A DNA stretch of 64,000 bases, taken from Halonatronum saccharophilum DSM 13868 (lineage in GTDB: Bacteria; Bacillota; Halanaerobiia; Halobacteroidales; Halobacteroidaceae). Where the stretch lies: positions 126,604 to 190,603 of the forward strand of contig NZ_KI912095.1 in the NCBI RefSeq assembly GCF_000517025.1, read 5' to 3'. Shown here piece by piece: positions 17,809 to 27,572 of this stretch. Below the pieces are notes generated by a model that saw only the letters and a list, made by a program, of their open reading frames with translations, did no database searches and was not told where the DNA came from. Every line of letters starts with the position of its first letter. The stretch's first letter is position 1. The translations under genes were made by a program, and so were the position numbers.

Positions 17809-18825
17809 TTGAATTTGATAAAATTAGGTTGGAATGATGATTATTTAAAGGATATAGATAGAGAAGGTTATAAGATAGCAAGGGTAGCTATCAAGTATAG
17901 AGATATATACAAGGTTTATAGTGAAGAGGGAGAGATATTGGCCGAGACTACAGGGAAGATGCGATATAATGAGGCCTTTCCAGCAGTAGGAGACTGGGTC
18001 TTAGTATCGATTAATGAAGGTGATGAGCGGGCAATAATTCACAGTATCTTACCTAGAAAGAGTAAGGTCTCTAGGAAGGTTGCTGGAAATACAACCTATG
18101 AGCAGGTGGTGGCTTCTAATTTAGATACCATCTTTATCGTCTCATCTTTGAATCAAGACTTTAATTTAAGGAGGATTGAGAGGTATCTGACCATCGTCTG
18201 GGAGAGCGGGGCCAACCCAGTCATAGTCTTGAGCAAGGCCGATCTCTGCCCTGATGTTGACTCTAAGATAATGGAGGTAGAAGGGGTCGCCTTCGGTGTG
18301 CCGGTTCATCCAATAAGCTCCTTGACCGATGAAGGTATAGGAGACCTTAGCCAATATTTGCAGGAGGGAGAGACCGTTGCTTTAATTGGGTCCTCTGGTG
18401 TTGGTAAGTCTACCTTAGTTAATAAGTTAATTGGAGAAGAGAGGTTGAAGGTTCAGGATATTCGCGAGGATGACGATAAAGGAAAGCATACTACTACCCA
18501 TCGAGAGTTGATTCCCTTAAAGGAGGGTGGAGTGATAATCGATACCCCAGGGATGAGAGAGATACAACTCTGGGATGGTGGAGAAGGTCTAAAGGATACC
18601 TTTGGTGATATTGAAGAGTTGGCAAGCCGTTGCCATTTCAATGACTGCAACCATGACTCTGAGCCTAAGTGTGCAGTAAAGAGAGCAATAGAGGAGGGTG
18701 AACTCCCTCAGGAAAGGTTGAAGAGTTATAGGAAGCTACAGAGGGAGCTTGAGTATATTGAGTTAAAGAAGAAGTATGGATCAGAGGGAGCATCTAGGAT
18801 AAAATTGAAGAGAATGGGTTTGTAG
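17809..18825 (+). CDS. rsgA: Ribosome small-subunit-dependent GTPase RsgA (YjeQ)
   Basis: RsgA is a late 30S assembly factor. The 338-residue protein shows the circularly permuted GTPase order: an N-terminal OB-fold, then G4 (SKADLC), G1 (GSSGVGKST), G2/G3 region (DTPGMRE), and a C-terminal zinc-binding domain with the Cys/His cluster CHFNDCNHDSEPKC. The start is TTG 17809 after a strong AAAAGGAGG, eight nt away. An ORF stop upstream and the absence of another start support this choice. In many Firmicutes rsgA follows prkC; here it is isolated among repeats, so this may be an extra or relocated copy. Confidence 0.95.
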   Translation: MNLIKLGWNDDYLKDIDREGYKIARVAIKYRDIYKVYSEEGEILAETTGKMRYNEAFPAVGDWVLVSINEGDERAIIHSILPRKSKVSRKVAGNTTYEQVVASNLDTIFIVSSLNQDFNLRRIERYLTIVWESGANPVIVLSKADLCPDVDSKIMEVEGVAFGVPVHPISSLTDEGIGDLSQYLQEGETVALIGSSGVGKSTLVNKLIGEERLKVQDIREDDDKGKHTTTHRELIPLKEGGVIIDTPGMREIQLWDGGEGLKDTFGDIEELASRCHFNDCNHDSEPKCAVKRAIEEGELPQERLKSYRKLQRELEYIELKKKYGSEGASRIKLKRMGL

Positions 18826-18830
18826 AAGGT

Positions 18831-18864
18831 AGGACCAACGATTTAAATCGTTGGCCCTTTTTTA
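18831..18864 (+). terminator. Terminator after rsgA
   Basis: The 20-bp palindrome CCAACGATTTAAATCGTTGG (18835-18854), flanked by AGG/CCT, is followed by a run of T. Confidence 0.85.
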
Positions 18865-18880
18865 GTTGAGGTTATTATAA

Positions 18881-18966
18881 AGTGTCAGTGTTGGTGTCGG
18901 TGTCAGCAAATTCAAGAACTTAAATCTTAACTGACACAGACACTGGCACTGACACTAGTAATAAAG
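18881..18966. repeat. Palindromic element with AGTGTCAGTG ends plus AGTAATAAAG
   Basis: AGTGTCAGTG (18881-18890) and CACTGACACT (18947-18956) are exact inverted repeats. Inner blocks GTGTCGGTGTCAG and CTGACACAGACAC also pair. The motif AGTAATAAAG follows directly (18957-18966), linking this element to those at 16386 and 17490. Confidence 0.7.
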
Positions 18967-19051
18967 TTACACAGCCAATGTATAAAACCAAACCTCCAGT
19001 TGTATCCTAATCTTAAGATTTTATATTAATTAAAGAGAAGGAGAAATATAA

Positions 19052-19438
19052 ATGGAGACTTTGGAAATATTAGAAAGTCTATTGCATGGATTTAAGTTTC
19101 TTTTATGGGCTATAGCTACACATTTATTTCACTATCGGCAGAACTTCTTTCATTGGAGCTTGTGGGTGCCAGTAATAGCCCTTTATTTTTTAGCAGCAAT
19201 CTTACTTCTAGCAGAGTTTTATCCAGCAGCCTGGGTGTTGACCTTATTATTTATAACTTTAGTTATTGTTATAGCAACACATCTATGGGGGTTCTATCTC
19301 CATTTTGATGGTGTAGGCAAGCGTGTAGGTGGTCAGAATGTACATAACCATATGGTTGGTCCGCCTATAATCTTACCCTTGATAGTTGCTACCGTTGCTG
19401 CTATTGATCTGTTGCGACTTTTGCAAGGGAGGTTTTAA
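19052..19438 (+). CDS. Small histidine-rich membrane protein preceding a GMC oxidoreductase
   Basis: The 128-residue protein has three or four hydrophobic segments (residues ~13-28, 34-54, 58-80, 105-123) and several histidines (THLFHYRQNFFH; NVHNHM). I do not recognise the family. It lies 4 nt upstream of the subunit-3-like gene and seems to form an operon with it and the GMC oxidoreductase, so it may be a membrane anchor or electron-transfer partner. That role is inference. The start at ATG 19052 follows GAAGGAG. Confidence 0.75.
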   Translation: METLEILESLLHGFKFLLWAIATHLFHYRQNFFHWSLWVPVIALYFLAAILLLAEFYPAAWVLTLLFITLVIVIATHLWGFYLHFDGVGKRVGGQNVHNHMVGPPIILPLIVATVAAIDLLRLLQGRF

Positions 19439-19441
19439 TAG

Positions 19442-20074
19442 ATGGAGAAGGGAAAGACTTATTATCCAGACTTTGATGTCTTAGACTCTGTTAAAGAGTG
19501 GGATCCTGTTACTGCAGACGTGGTACTTAAGAGGCTTGGCCCTTTTCCTCCATTGAAGTTCTTAACTGATGAGGAAGAATCCAAGCTAAGAGTAATATGT
19601 AAACACCTTATGTACGATAATCGGGATGAGATATTTGATTGGGTTATCCATTCTATAGATGCTAGACTAAACGACAAGACAGGAGAATATCAGAGAAGCT
19701 CTAAGGCTCCACCAGAGCATATCTTGGTCAGGGAGGGTTTGAAGGCAATTAATGATCTTTCAAGAAAGTTATATGATACAGATTTTCTGTCTATAGGAGT
19801 CCAGGAGCAGTTTGATATCATAGCATCCTTGCAGGTGGGAGAAGCAGCCCAGATTCCCCAATGGTCACAGATTCCTCAAAAAGATCTATTTGATAAGCTA
19901 TTGATACTGACTGTAGCACCTTACTATTCACATCCAACTATCTGGTCAGAGATAGGTTATGGTGGCCCTGCCCATCCAAGGGGGTATTATAGGCTAGAGA
20001 TTGGCTTGGCAGATCCTTGGGAAGCTGTAAGGAAAAGAGAGGGCAACAAGGGAGATGATGACGGTGGAGAATGA
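19442..20074 (+). CDS. Gluconate 2-dehydrogenase subunit 3-like protein
   Basis: This 210-residue protein resembles the small subunit that accompanies membrane-linked GMC dehydrogenases: FLTDEEESKLRVICKHLMYD near the N-terminus and the C-terminal segment ILTVAPYYSHPTIWSEIGYGGPAHPRGYY. No twin-arginine or Sec signal is visible, unlike many proteobacterial homologues. It overlaps the GMC oxidoreductase gene by 20 nt, supporting a stoichiometric complex. The substrate is unknown. Confidence 0.78.
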   Translation: MEKGKTYYPDFDVLDSVKEWDPVTADVVLKRLGPFPPLKFLTDEEESKLRVICKHLMYDNRDEIFDWVIHSIDARLNDKTGEYQRSSKAPPEHILVREGLKAINDLSRKLYDTDFLSIGVQEQFDIIASLQVGEAAQIPQWSQIPQKDLFDKLLILTVAPYYSHPTIWSEIGYGGPAHPRGYYRLEIGLADPWEAVRKREGNKGDDDGGE

Positions 20075-21695
20075 GAGCTATGTAAAGCATAATTGTGATC
20101 ATTATAAGGATAGTCGCTATGATGATCTAAATCATAGAAAGTATGGAGATAAAGAGGTAGATGTCTGTATAGTCGGTGTGGGAGCAGCTGGGGGAGTCTT
20201 AGCTTATGAATTGAGTAAAGCAGGTTTAGATGTAGTAGGAATTGAAGCAGGACCTTTCTGGGATCCTCAAGTGGATTTTGCCAGTGATGAACTACATGCT
20301 TATCGATTAAATTGGCAGGATACCCGCTTATCTGATGGAAATGATGCCTTAAAGTTCGGGCCAAATAACTCGGGTCGAGGTGTTGGAGGTGGAACTACCC
20401 ATTTTACTGGTGTCTTCTATCGTTTTCATAAAAGTGACTTTAGAACCAAATCTACTGATGGGGTAGGCGAGGATTGGCCCATCACCTATGAGGATCTTGA
20501 GCCTTACTATACAAAGATAGAGAATGATATTAAGGTCTCTGGGCCAAAGCAATTCCCTTGGGGACCCTTCAATGGACCATATCCTTACCCTGAGAGGGAG
20601 CCGATAAGTGCCTGGGCTCAGGTCTTTCGGGAAGGGTGTGAGGTCTTAGGAATTAGAAGTAGTGTTCCTCCCCTTGCTATCTTATCTGCTCCCTTCGATG
20701 GGCGGCCACCTTGTACCAATCGGGGTTTTTGTAATGAAGGGTGTAAGCCAAATGCTAAGTTCAGTACCCTTATACATCATGTCCCCAAAGCCATAAAGTA
20801 TGGGGCAGAGATAATTACTGATTCCATGGTTACTAGAATTTTGGTAGACCAAGATGGGAAGGCTCAGGGTGTGGAGTTCAATCATGATGGAAGCTACTAC
20901 CTACAAAAAGCTAAGGTCGTAATTGTTTCGGCTTTTGCCGTTGAAACACCAAGATTATTACTCAATTCGGCCTGTTCTCAGTATCCAGATGGATTAGCCA
21001 ATAATAGTGGTCTAGTAGGAAAGTATCTTATGACCCATAGTGGACATGATATCTTTGCTAAATTCGATGAAGAGATGAGGTTATATAAAGGAACTCCAGT
21101 GATGGCATGTACTCAAGACTTCTATGAGACCGATCCTGATAATGATTTTTTAAGGGGATATACTCTAAATGCCCATGGTGATAGGCCAGTAGCGCTTTCC
21201 AAGATATTGACAGCCGACGCAGGGTATTGGGGTAAGGATCTAAGGGAGAAGATGCTCGACTTTAACTTCTACTCTCAGATAACAATGGTAGGGGAGGTTC
21301 TTCCTCAAAAAGATAATTGCGTAACTTTAAGTGATCAAAAGGATGAGTATGGATTGCCAAGGCCTAAGGTTATCTTTAATTATTGTGAGAATGATAATAA
21401 GATGATTGAGCATGGAGTAGAGAAGGCCAATCAGATCTTTAAAGCAAGGGGCGGGAAACCGACCTTTGTAGCAGCTGATACAGGTCATTTAATGGGAGGG
21501 TGTCGAATGGGCGATGATCCAGACAACTCTGTGGTCAATGGCTACTGCCAAAGCCATGATATCTCTAACCTCTTTGTCTGTGATGCCAGTGTCTTTACGA
21601 CCTCTGGAGGTTGTAATCCGACTAATACAGTTCTAGCAATTGCTGCTAGGACAGCAGATTATATAATTCAGATGGGTAAGAAGGGTGAGTTTTGA
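20055..21695 (+). CDS. GMC-family FAD-dependent oxidoreductase
   Basis: This 546-residue flavoenzyme probably oxidises an alcohol or sugar acid. The FAD-binding dinucleotide motif is VCIVGVGAAGGVLAYELSKAG (about residues 36-56), with the acidic IEAG that contacts the ribose. NSGRGVGGGTTHFTG is the GMC flavin-attachment-loop region. A cysteine-rich insert (CTNRGFCNEGCKPNAK) is of the sort seen in gluconate and related dehydrogenases. The C-terminus has HLMGGCRMG, SNLFVCDASVFTTSGG and NPTNTVLAIAARTADYI, the GMC_C domain. The start at 20055 lies within the end of the upstream subunit gene. A terminator follows. Confidence 0.9.
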   Translation: MMTVENESYVKHNCDHYKDSRYDDLNHRKYGDKEVDVCIVGVGAAGGVLAYELSKAGLDVVGIEAGPFWDPQVDFASDELHAYRLNWQDTRLSDGNDALKFGPNNSGRGVGGGTTHFTGVFYRFHKSDFRTKSTDGVGEDWPITYEDLEPYYTKIENDIKVSGPKQFPWGPFNGPYPYPEREPISAWAQVFREGCEVLGIRSSVPPLAILSAPFDGRPPCTNRGFCNEGCKPNAKFSTLIHHVPKAIKYGAEIITDSMVTRILVDQDGKAQGVEFNHDGSYYLQKAKVVIVSAFAVETPRLLLNSACSQYPDGLANNSGLVGKYLMTHSGHDIFAKFDEEMRLYKGTPVMACTQDFYETDPDNDFLRGYTLNAHGDRPVALSKILTADAGYWGKDLREKMLDFNFYSQITMVGEVLPQKDNCVTLSDQKDEYGLPRPKVIFNYCENDNKMIEHGVEKANQIFKARGGKPTFVAADTGHLMGGCRMGDDPDNSVVNGYCQSHDISNLFVCDASVFTTSGGCNPTNTVLAIAARTADYIIQMGKKGEF

Positions 21696-21700
21696 TATGA

Positions 21701-21729
21701 AGGGCCAATGCTTTTTAAGCGTTGGCCCT
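21701..21729 (+). terminator. Terminator after the GMC operon
   Basis: AGGGCCAATGCTT and AAGCGTTGGCCCT pair across a short T loop (21701-21729, one G-T pair), followed by GTTTT. Confidence 0.85.
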
Positions 21730-21815
21730 GTTTTATGGTTGAAAAAAGTTTTTAAAGGTCTAATGGATTATTTTGGTGAATAAATGATAGTATAAAGATA
21801 GAGGAGGTGATGATA

Positions 21816-22073
21816 ATGGATTTAATTTTGATAATTTCAGTTACAGGACTTATAATTATTACCGGTTTAGGTTTTATTGTTAAGTTGCAATATGATTATA
21901 TTGAAGGTATGGAAGAGAAGAGAAATAAGCTAGGATTATCTCAGGGAGAGATGAATGAGAGGGCAACCTTGCAAGAAGATGTAAATAACTATTTTATGAG
22001 AGCAAACCCTTTAATTGCAATCTCAGGATTTATTGCTTGGTTAATCTATGAGTTTAAAAAGAGAAGAAAGTAA
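21816..22073 (+). CDS. Small two-helix membrane protein of unknown function
   Basis: From ATG 21816, eight nt after AGGAGG, the product has 85 residues. It has a hydrophobic N-terminal helix (LILIISVTGLIIITGLGFIV), a charged central part with YIEGMEEKRNK, and a second hydrophobic segment near the C-terminus (LIAISGFIAWLIY) ending in KKRRK. An upstream in-frame GTG (21807) overlaps the Shine-Dalgarno and is an unlikely start. I do not recognise the family. It precedes the sigma-54 activator by 116 nt. Confidence 0.7.
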   Translation: MDLILIISVTGLIIITGLGFIVKLQYDYIEGMEEKRNKLGLSQGEMNERATLQEDVNNYFMRANPLIAISGFIAWLIYEFKKRRK

Positions 22074-22189
22074 AATCTGGGCTTATAATATTTTATTAAA
22101 TTATCACTTCTTTAGATATAATAAATAATAATCTTTATAATAAGATATTTAAAAAATAAAGTTGTAGCAAGATAAGAGGGGGCCAATGG

Positions 22190-23950
22190 ATGGAGATTAA
22201 AGACCTTATTGGAGGATCTAAAGAAGAACTTTTAAATTGGTTTGAAGCTATTGTTGATTCTGTTCATAATGGAGTAATTGCTATTAATAATGATGGTAGA
22301 ATAATTATCTTCAATCAAAGTAGTGAAAGTTTATTAGGGATAAAGAAAGGTAAAGCATTAGGAAGACCTATTGAAAAGGTAATTCCAGAGACTGACTTTA
22401 AAGACATATTGAGCTCTAAAAAAGATCAGCCAGGGTATCACTTAAAAATCAAAGATAAGGAAATTTACTCCAATAGAACCTTGATATCTTATGAAGGAGA
22501 TGTAGTTGGGGCGATAGCTGTCTTTCAAGATATAACAGAATTAAATAGAATAAAGTGTAGCTTAGAGAGAGCAGAAGATGATCTTGGAATTTTAGAAGCA
22601 ATCATAAATAGTGCTTATGAAGGGATAATAATTGTCGATAATGAAGGAAGGATAACTAAGTTAAATCAAGCTTATCAAGAGTTTCTAGGCATCAAAGAGG
22701 AGAATGTATTAGGAAATCATATAACTGATGTGATTGAAAATACAAGGATGCACATAGTAGCTAAGAGTGGAAAAGAAGAGATAGGACATGTCCAAAGGAT
22801 TCAAGGCTATGATATGATAGCAAGTAGAATTCCCTTTAAAAGAGATGGCAGGGTGGCTGGTGCTGTAGGAAAGGTTCTATTTCAGGATATCAAGGAGTTA
22901 AATGCTTTAGCTAAGAGGTTAGAGTCCTTAGAGGATAAACTGGATTATTATAAGAATGAGATTAAGAGTATGCAAAAGTCTAAGTACTCTTTTGATAATA
23001 TTATTACTCGTAATAAAAGGATGGAATATCTTAAAGAGGTAGGAATGAGGGCAGCTGAAAGTAGTTCGACAGTACTTATTCAAGGTGAGAGTGGAACAGG
23101 TAAGGAGTTATTTGCCCATGCTATTCATAAGGCTAGCCATCGTAAGTATGGTGCCTTTATCAGGGTTAATTGTGCTGCCATTCCTGAAAATTTATTAGAA
23201 TCTGAACTTTTTGGCTATGAGAAGGGTGCTTTTACAGGGGCCAACGCTAAGGGGAAGGCTGGTAAGTTTGAGTTGGCCCATGGAGGAACAATTTTCTTAG
23301 ATGAGATAGGTGAGATGCCTCTTGATATGCAGGTTAAGTTACTAAGGGTTTTGCAGGAGAGAGAGGTTGAAAGGGTAGGTGGTGGAAAGACTATTGATAT
23401 TGATATTAGAGTAATAGCTGCCACTAATGAAGATTTGGAGGAAATGGTAAGTGAAGGTAAGTTTCGAAAGGATCTCTATTATCGTTTGAATGTTATTAGA
23501 TTATCCATCCCCCCTTTAAGAGATAGATTAAATGATATTCCATTATTATCAAAGGCAATACTAAAGAATTTGGTGGAAGAGCTTGATCTTGGGCCAAAGG
23601 AGTTGTCGACTAAGAGTATTATGGCTTTGATGAATTATGATTGGCCGGGAAATGTTAGAGAGTTGCGTAATTTTCTAGAAAGGGCTATAAATTTAACTTC
23701 GGAACGTATTATTCACCCTTCTCATTTGCCTGATATTTTAGGAGCTAATCAGAATAAAGTTAGTAAAATAAAGAAAGAAGAGAATTGGAACTTAAAGAAT
23801 ATTGTCGTCCAGACTGAGGTCAATACTATAAAACAAGTACTTAAAGAGACAGATGGCAATAGAACTGAAGCGGCTAAATTATTAGGGATTCATCGAACTT
23901 CTCTTTACAATAAAATAGATAGTTACGGGATAGATATGTCTAATTTTTAG
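22190..23950 (+). CDS. Sigma-54-dependent activator with two PAS domains (AtoC/RocR type)
   Basis: The 586-residue enhancer-binding protein has two N-terminal PAS domains (residues ~15-115 and ~130-235), a short coiled linker, an AAA+ domain from ~265 with Walker A GESGTGKE, the sigma-54 contact loop GAFTGA (from residue ~346), Walker [13 protein letters not shown] and the arginine-finger region, and a C-terminal Fis-type helix-turn-helix ([20 protein letters not shown]). It lies upstream of a -24/-12 promoter serving short-chain acyl-CoA genes, and is probably its activator. The PAS domains suggest a small-molecule or redox input; the ligand is unknown. The start is ATG 22190 after AGAGGGGG. 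Confidence 0.94.
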   Translation: MEIKDLIGGSKEELLNWFEAIVDSVHNGVIAINNDGRIIIFNQSSESLLGIKKGKALGRPIEKVIPETDFKDILSSKKDQPGYHLKIKDKEIYSNRTLISYEGDVVGAIAVFQDITELNRIKCSLERAEDDLGILEAIINSAYEGIIIVDNEGRITKLNQAYQEFLGIKEENVLGNHITDVIENTRMHIVAKSGKEEIGHVQRIQGYDMIASRIPFKRDGRVAGAVGKVLFQDIKELNALAKRLESLEDKLDYYKNEIKSMQKSKYSFDNIITRNKRMEYLKEVGMRAAESSSTVLIQGESGTGKELFAHAIHKASHRKYGAFIRVNCAAIPENLLESELFGYEKGAFTGANAKGKAGKFELAHGGTIFLDEIGEMPLDMQVKLLRVLQEREVERVGGGKTIDIDIRVIAATNEDLEEMVSEGKFRKDLYYRLNVIRLSIPPLRDRLNDIPLLSKAILKNLVEELDLGPKELSTKSIMALMNYDWPGNVRELRNFLERAINLTSERIIHPSHLPDILGANQNKVSKIKKEENWNLKNIVVQTEVNTIKQVLKETDGNRTEAAKLLGIHRTSLYNKIDSYGIDMSNF

Positions 23951-24030
23951 GCATATCTATTTTTATTTTGAATTAGAAGTCGCACTAAATTACTATAAAT
24001 TCTAACCTTATAATTACTTGAATACAAAGA

Positions 24031-24080
24031 TGTATAAAAAAATCTACACTCTTGATCAAGAGTGTAGATTTTTTTATACA
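24031..24080. terminator. 50-bp perfect palindrome after the sigma-54 activator
   Basis: Two exact 25-bp arms meet at 24055/24056; the core is CTACACTCTTGA and its complement, flanked by A7 and T7 tracts. It is a probable bidirectional terminator. Confidence 0.85.
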
Positions 24081-24235
24081 GTAACTTTTTGATAGCTCAC
24101 AATAAAGTTAGATAACAAGTGATATGAAGCACAAATAGTTAAGGATATATTTCACTAAATAGTGTAGATAAAAATATACAAAAACAATAAAACTAACTTT
24201 TTTACAAAAAATTAAAAAAGATATTAAAAGCATAA

Positions 24236-24276
24236 GGAACCCTATTCTAGCGGGGTTTTTAGTTTTTTAAAAAAGA
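24236..24276 (+). terminator. Weak hairpin with T tail upstream of the sigma-54 promoter
   Basis: GAACCC and GGGGTTT-type arms around TATTCTAGC are followed by TTTTTAGTTTTTT. It may insulate the downstream promoter from read-through. The stretch 24081-24235 holds no gene; any enhancer sites for the activator should lie there, but I could not single one out. Confidence 0.5.
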
Positions 24277-24297
24277 AATTTAATATATTTTTCGACT

Positions 24298-24314
24298 TTG
24301 GCACGGAAGTTGCA
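24298..24314 (+). promoter_or_regulatory. Sigma-54 (-24/-12) promoter of the acyl-CoA operon
   Basis: TTGGCAC (24298-24304), five bases, then TTGCA (24110 of the next decade, 24310-24314) fit the sigma-54 consensus TGGCAC-N5-TTGC. The promoter lies 134 nt before the CoA-transferase start and directly downstream of a gene for a sigma-54 activator. rpoN itself is encoded at 30539. Confidence 0.9.
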
Positions 24315-24447
24315 TTTTAATATAGGTGGAGGCAGATAAAGTTCTAATATAAGATTATAAGAATATAAGAGAGATAATTTAAAGATATATAAGTTTATAA
24401 GCGGAAACTAAAACCTAAGAACTAGTTAAACCAAAGGAGGTTATAAT

Positions 24448-26004
24448 ATGTCAAAGAATAAGATAAAGAAATTAGAAGAAGCTTTAGGGATGATTAAAGA
24501 TGGCATAACTGTAGCTACAGGAGGTTTTGTTGGCTTTGGACATGCAGAAGAGATTACTGCAGCTTTAGAAGAGAAGTATAAAGAAGAATCTACTCCTGCA
24601 GATTTAACTTTAGTTTATGCAGCAGGCCAAGGTGATGGAAAAGATAGAGGTTTAAATCACTTTGCTCAACCAGGTATGGTTAAGCGTGTTATTGGAGGTC
24701 ACTGGGGATTAGCACCTAAATTAGGTAAGTTAGCTAACCAGAATAAGATTGAAGCTTATAACTTCCCACAAGGTGTAATTACTCATCTGTTTAGAGATAT
24801 AGCAGCTGGTAAACCAGGGACAATTACTCACGTTGGTTTGAAAACTTTAGTTGATCCAAGGGTGCAAGGTGGTAAGTTAAATGATGTAACTACAGAAGAT
24901 TTAGTAGAAGTTGTTAACTTCAACGACCAAGAATGGTTAATGTATAAGACATTCCCAATAGATGTAGCAATTTTGCGTGGAACTAGTGCTGATGAAAAAG
25001 GAAATATAAGTATGGAAAAAGAGGCTATGCCATTAACAGCACTATCAATTGCTCAAGCAGTTAGAAATTCTGGAGGAAAGGTAATCGTTCAAGTTGAGAG
25101 GGTTGTTAAAGCAGGCAGTATCGATCCTAAGCTAGTTAAGATTCCTGGAATCTTAGTTGATGCAGTAGTAGAAAGACAGGATTCAGCTAAACACATGCAG
25201 TCTTTTGTAGAGGCATATAACCCAGCTTATACTGGTGAAGTTAGAGTTCCTTTAGAATCATTAAAGCCATTAGCTTTAAATGAGAGAAAGATTATTGCTC
25301 GTAGAGCAGCTATGGAATTAATTTCTAATGCGACTGTAAACTTAGGAATTGGAATGCCTGAGGGTGTAGCATCTGTAGCTTCTGAAGAAGGAATTAATGA
25401 AGAGATGAACTTGACTGTAGAATCAGGGCCAATTGGCGGTATCCCTGCTGGGGGCTTAAGCTTTGGTGGATCTACTAATCCAGAAGCAATTGTGGACCAA
25501 CCATATCAATTTGATTTCTATGACGGTGGTGGATTAGATGTAGCATTCTTGGGGTTGGCCCAAGCTGATAAAGTTGGTAATGTTAATGTAAGTAAGTTTG
25601 GCCCCAAGATTGCTGGAGTAGGTGGATTTATAAATATCACTCAAAACGCAGAGAAGGTTGTTTATTGTGGAACCTTCACAGCTAGAGGCTTAAAGGTAGA
25701 AGTTAAGGACGGAGGGCTTAATATTCTAGAAGAAGGAAAGATTAAGAAGTTCTTAGACCAAGTAGAGCAAATATCCTTCAGTGGAGAATATGCAAGTGAG
25801 AAGAAGCAAGAGGTAATCTATATAACTGAAAGGGCTGTCTTTGAATTAAGAATTGAAGGCTTAGTCTTAACAGAAATTGCTCCAGGGATAGATTTAGAGA
25901 AGGATGTACTAGCTTTAATGGATTTCAAACCTTTAATTGCTGATGATTTAAAGACTATGGATAATAGAATTTTTAACGACCAAGCAATGGATCTAGAGAT
26001 ATAA
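24448..26004 (+). CDS. Fused alpha/beta acyl-CoA:acetate (3-ketoacid) CoA-transferase
   Basis: The enzyme moves CoA between short-chain acids, for example acetoacetate or propionate and acetate. The 518-residue protein contains both halves of a class I CoA-transferase in one chain: [13 protein letters not shown] in the N-terminal half, and in the C-terminal half [13 protein letters not shown] with the catalytic glutamate at residue ~325. The length and order match the propionate/YdiF-like CoA-transferases. The strong RBS is AAAGGAGG. It is the first gene behind the sigma-54 promoter and is followed by a GntP permease, an arrangement similar to the E. coli ato operon, where AtoC activates atoDAEB. 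Confidence 0.92.
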   Translation: MSKNKIKKLEEALGMIKDGITVATGGFVGFGHAEEITAALEEKYKEESTPADLTLVYAAGQGDGKDRGLNHFAQPGMVKRVIGGHWGLAPKLGKLANQNKIEAYNFPQGVITHLFRDIAAGKPGTITHVGLKTLVDPRVQGGKLNDVTTEDLVEVVNFNDQEWLMYKTFPIDVAILRGTSADEKGNISMEKEAMPLTALSIAQAVRNSGGKVIVQVERVVKAGSIDPKLVKIPGILVDAVVERQDSAKHMQSFVEAYNPAYTGEVRVPLESLKPLALNERKIIARRAAMELISNATVNLGIGMPEGVASVASEEGINEEMNLTVESGPIGGIPAGGLSFGGSTNPEAIVDQPYQFDFYDGGGLDVAFLGLAQADKVGNVNVSKFGPKIAGVGGFINITQNAEKVVYCGTFTARGLKVEVKDGGLNILEEGKIKKFLDQVEQISFSGEYASEKKQEVIYITERAVFELRIEGLVLTEIAPGIDLEKDVLALMDFKPLIADDLKTMDNRIFNDQAMDLEI

Positions 26005-26069
26005 ATAAAAAAGTTCAGGATTATATTCTTAAAAAATACTAAAAATATCAATAAGGGGGCCAACAAACA

Positions 26070-27371
26070 ATGGAAATGTTATCATTAATCGGAATTATAC
26101 TTGGATTAGCAGGTCTTATGTATGCTTGTATGAAAGGTGTAAGTATTATTATTGCTGCTCCAATATTCTCTCTATTTGTTGCTGCAACAGGTGGGTTACC
26201 ACTCTTAGATACGTTTTTAGATACTTTCATGGGAGGATCAGTAGGTTATATTCAATCTTTCTTCCCAATGTTTATGCTAGGTGCTGTATTTGGAAAGATT
26301 ATGGAGAATACAGGTGCTGCTGCTGCAGTAGGTAACTGGGTTATAAGTAAGATAGGTGCAAAGAGAGCTATTTTAGCAGTAGTTGCAGCTTGTGGTGTCT
26401 TGACTTATGGTGGAATTAGTTTATTTGTTGTTGTATTTACTATGTATCCTTTAGCAATGGGAATCTTCAAAGAGGCTGATTTACCAAGAAGGTTAATTCC
26501 TGGTACTATCGCTTTAGGTGCATTCACCTTTACAATGACAGCTATTCCAGGTACACCTCAAATTCAAAATATTATCCCAACAGAGTTCTTTGGTACAAAT
26601 GCAATGGCTGCACCTCTAATGGGTATTGTTGGTGCTTTAATCATGGGAATTGGTGGTGTAACTTATCTTAATAATGAAGCAAGAAAGGCTAAAGCTAATG
26701 GTGAAAGGTTTGAAGTAGGAGGTGCTTCAGATTATGAAGATATTGCTGAGGATAAATTACCAAGCTTTGCTTTATCAATTACACCTTTAGTCAGTGTTGT
26801 ATTACTTTTAAATTTATTTGATATGAACATTAATGTTGCCTTATTCTGGGGAGTTATCTTATCTGTAGTTCTATTATGGAATAAGCTTGAGACATTAGAT
26901 AGACTAAAAGAAACAGTAAATGTAGGTGCTACTGGTTCTTTAACAGCTATTATGAATACAGCTTTAGCTGTAGGTTTTGGATCTGTAGTAAGAGCAGTAG
27001 ATGGTTTTGATGTATTAGTAGATGCTTTATCTAGAGTAACATTTGGCAACTCATATCTTTACAGTGTAATTTCAACCAATGTTTTAGCAGGAGCTACAGG
27101 TTCTGCTTCTGGAGGTATGAGTATTGCCCTAGAAGCTCTTTCTGAGTCTTTCTTAGCAATGGGAGGTAACCCTGAAGCACTTCATAGAGCTGTTGCTTTA
27201 GCATCAGGAGGTCTTGATGTATTACCTCACAATGGTGCAGTAATTACTCTATTAGTTGTTACTGGTTTGACTCATAAGGAATCTTATAAGGATATCTTCG
27301 TTGTAGCACTTGCTATCCCTGTTGTTGCTGGTCTAGTTGGAGTAGTAATGGCTACTATTGGTATCTTTTAA
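26070..27371 (+). CDS. GntP-family permease (probably hydroxybutyrate or other short hydroxy/keto acid)
   Basis: This 433-residue, about 12-helix transporter belongs to the GntP family of proton symporters for gluconate-like and hydroxy acids. Visible marks include FPMFMLGAVFGKIMENTG, the TYGGISLFVVVF segment, IPGTPQIQNIIP and the C-terminal GGLDVLPHNGAVITLL typical of the hydroxybutyrate-permease branch. Position between a CoA-transferase and an SDR suggests import of 3-hydroxybutyrate or acetoacetate. The RBS is AAGGGGG. Substrate is inferred from context only. Confidence 0.88.
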   Translation: MEMLSLIGIILGLAGLMYACMKGVSIIIAAPIFSLFVAATGGLPLLDTFLDTFMGGSVGYIQSFFPMFMLGAVFGKIMENTGAAAAVGNWVISKIGAKRAILAVVAACGVLTYGGISLFVVVFTMYPLAMGIFKEADLPRRLIPGTIALGAFTFTMTAIPGTPQIQNIIPTEFFGTNAMAAPLMGIVGALIMGIGGVTYLNNEARKAKANGERFEVGGASDYEDIAEDKLPSFALSITPLVSVVLLLNLFDMNINVALFWGVILSVVLLWNKLETLDRLKETVNVGATGSLTAIMNTALAVGFGSVVRAVDGFDVLVDALSRVTFGNSYLYSVISTNVLAGATGSASGGMSIALEALSESFLAMGGNPEALHRAVALASGGLDVLPHNGAVITLLVVTGLTHKESYKDIFVVALAIPVVAGLVGVVMATIGIF

Positions 27372-27572
27372 TATGAGCAATCAGTTTTAATAAATAAGTA
27401 TAATTTTATTTAAATTGTATAAAATGGAGAGAGTTAATTTAGCTGCCCTCTATTATACACTTTTATTTTTTAGTTTATAGAAGTGGTTTGAATTAGATAA
27501 ATAACGGTAATATTTTAATAGGAAATAGACAATAACTATAATTAAGAAATTAAATTTAATGGAGGGGTTATA

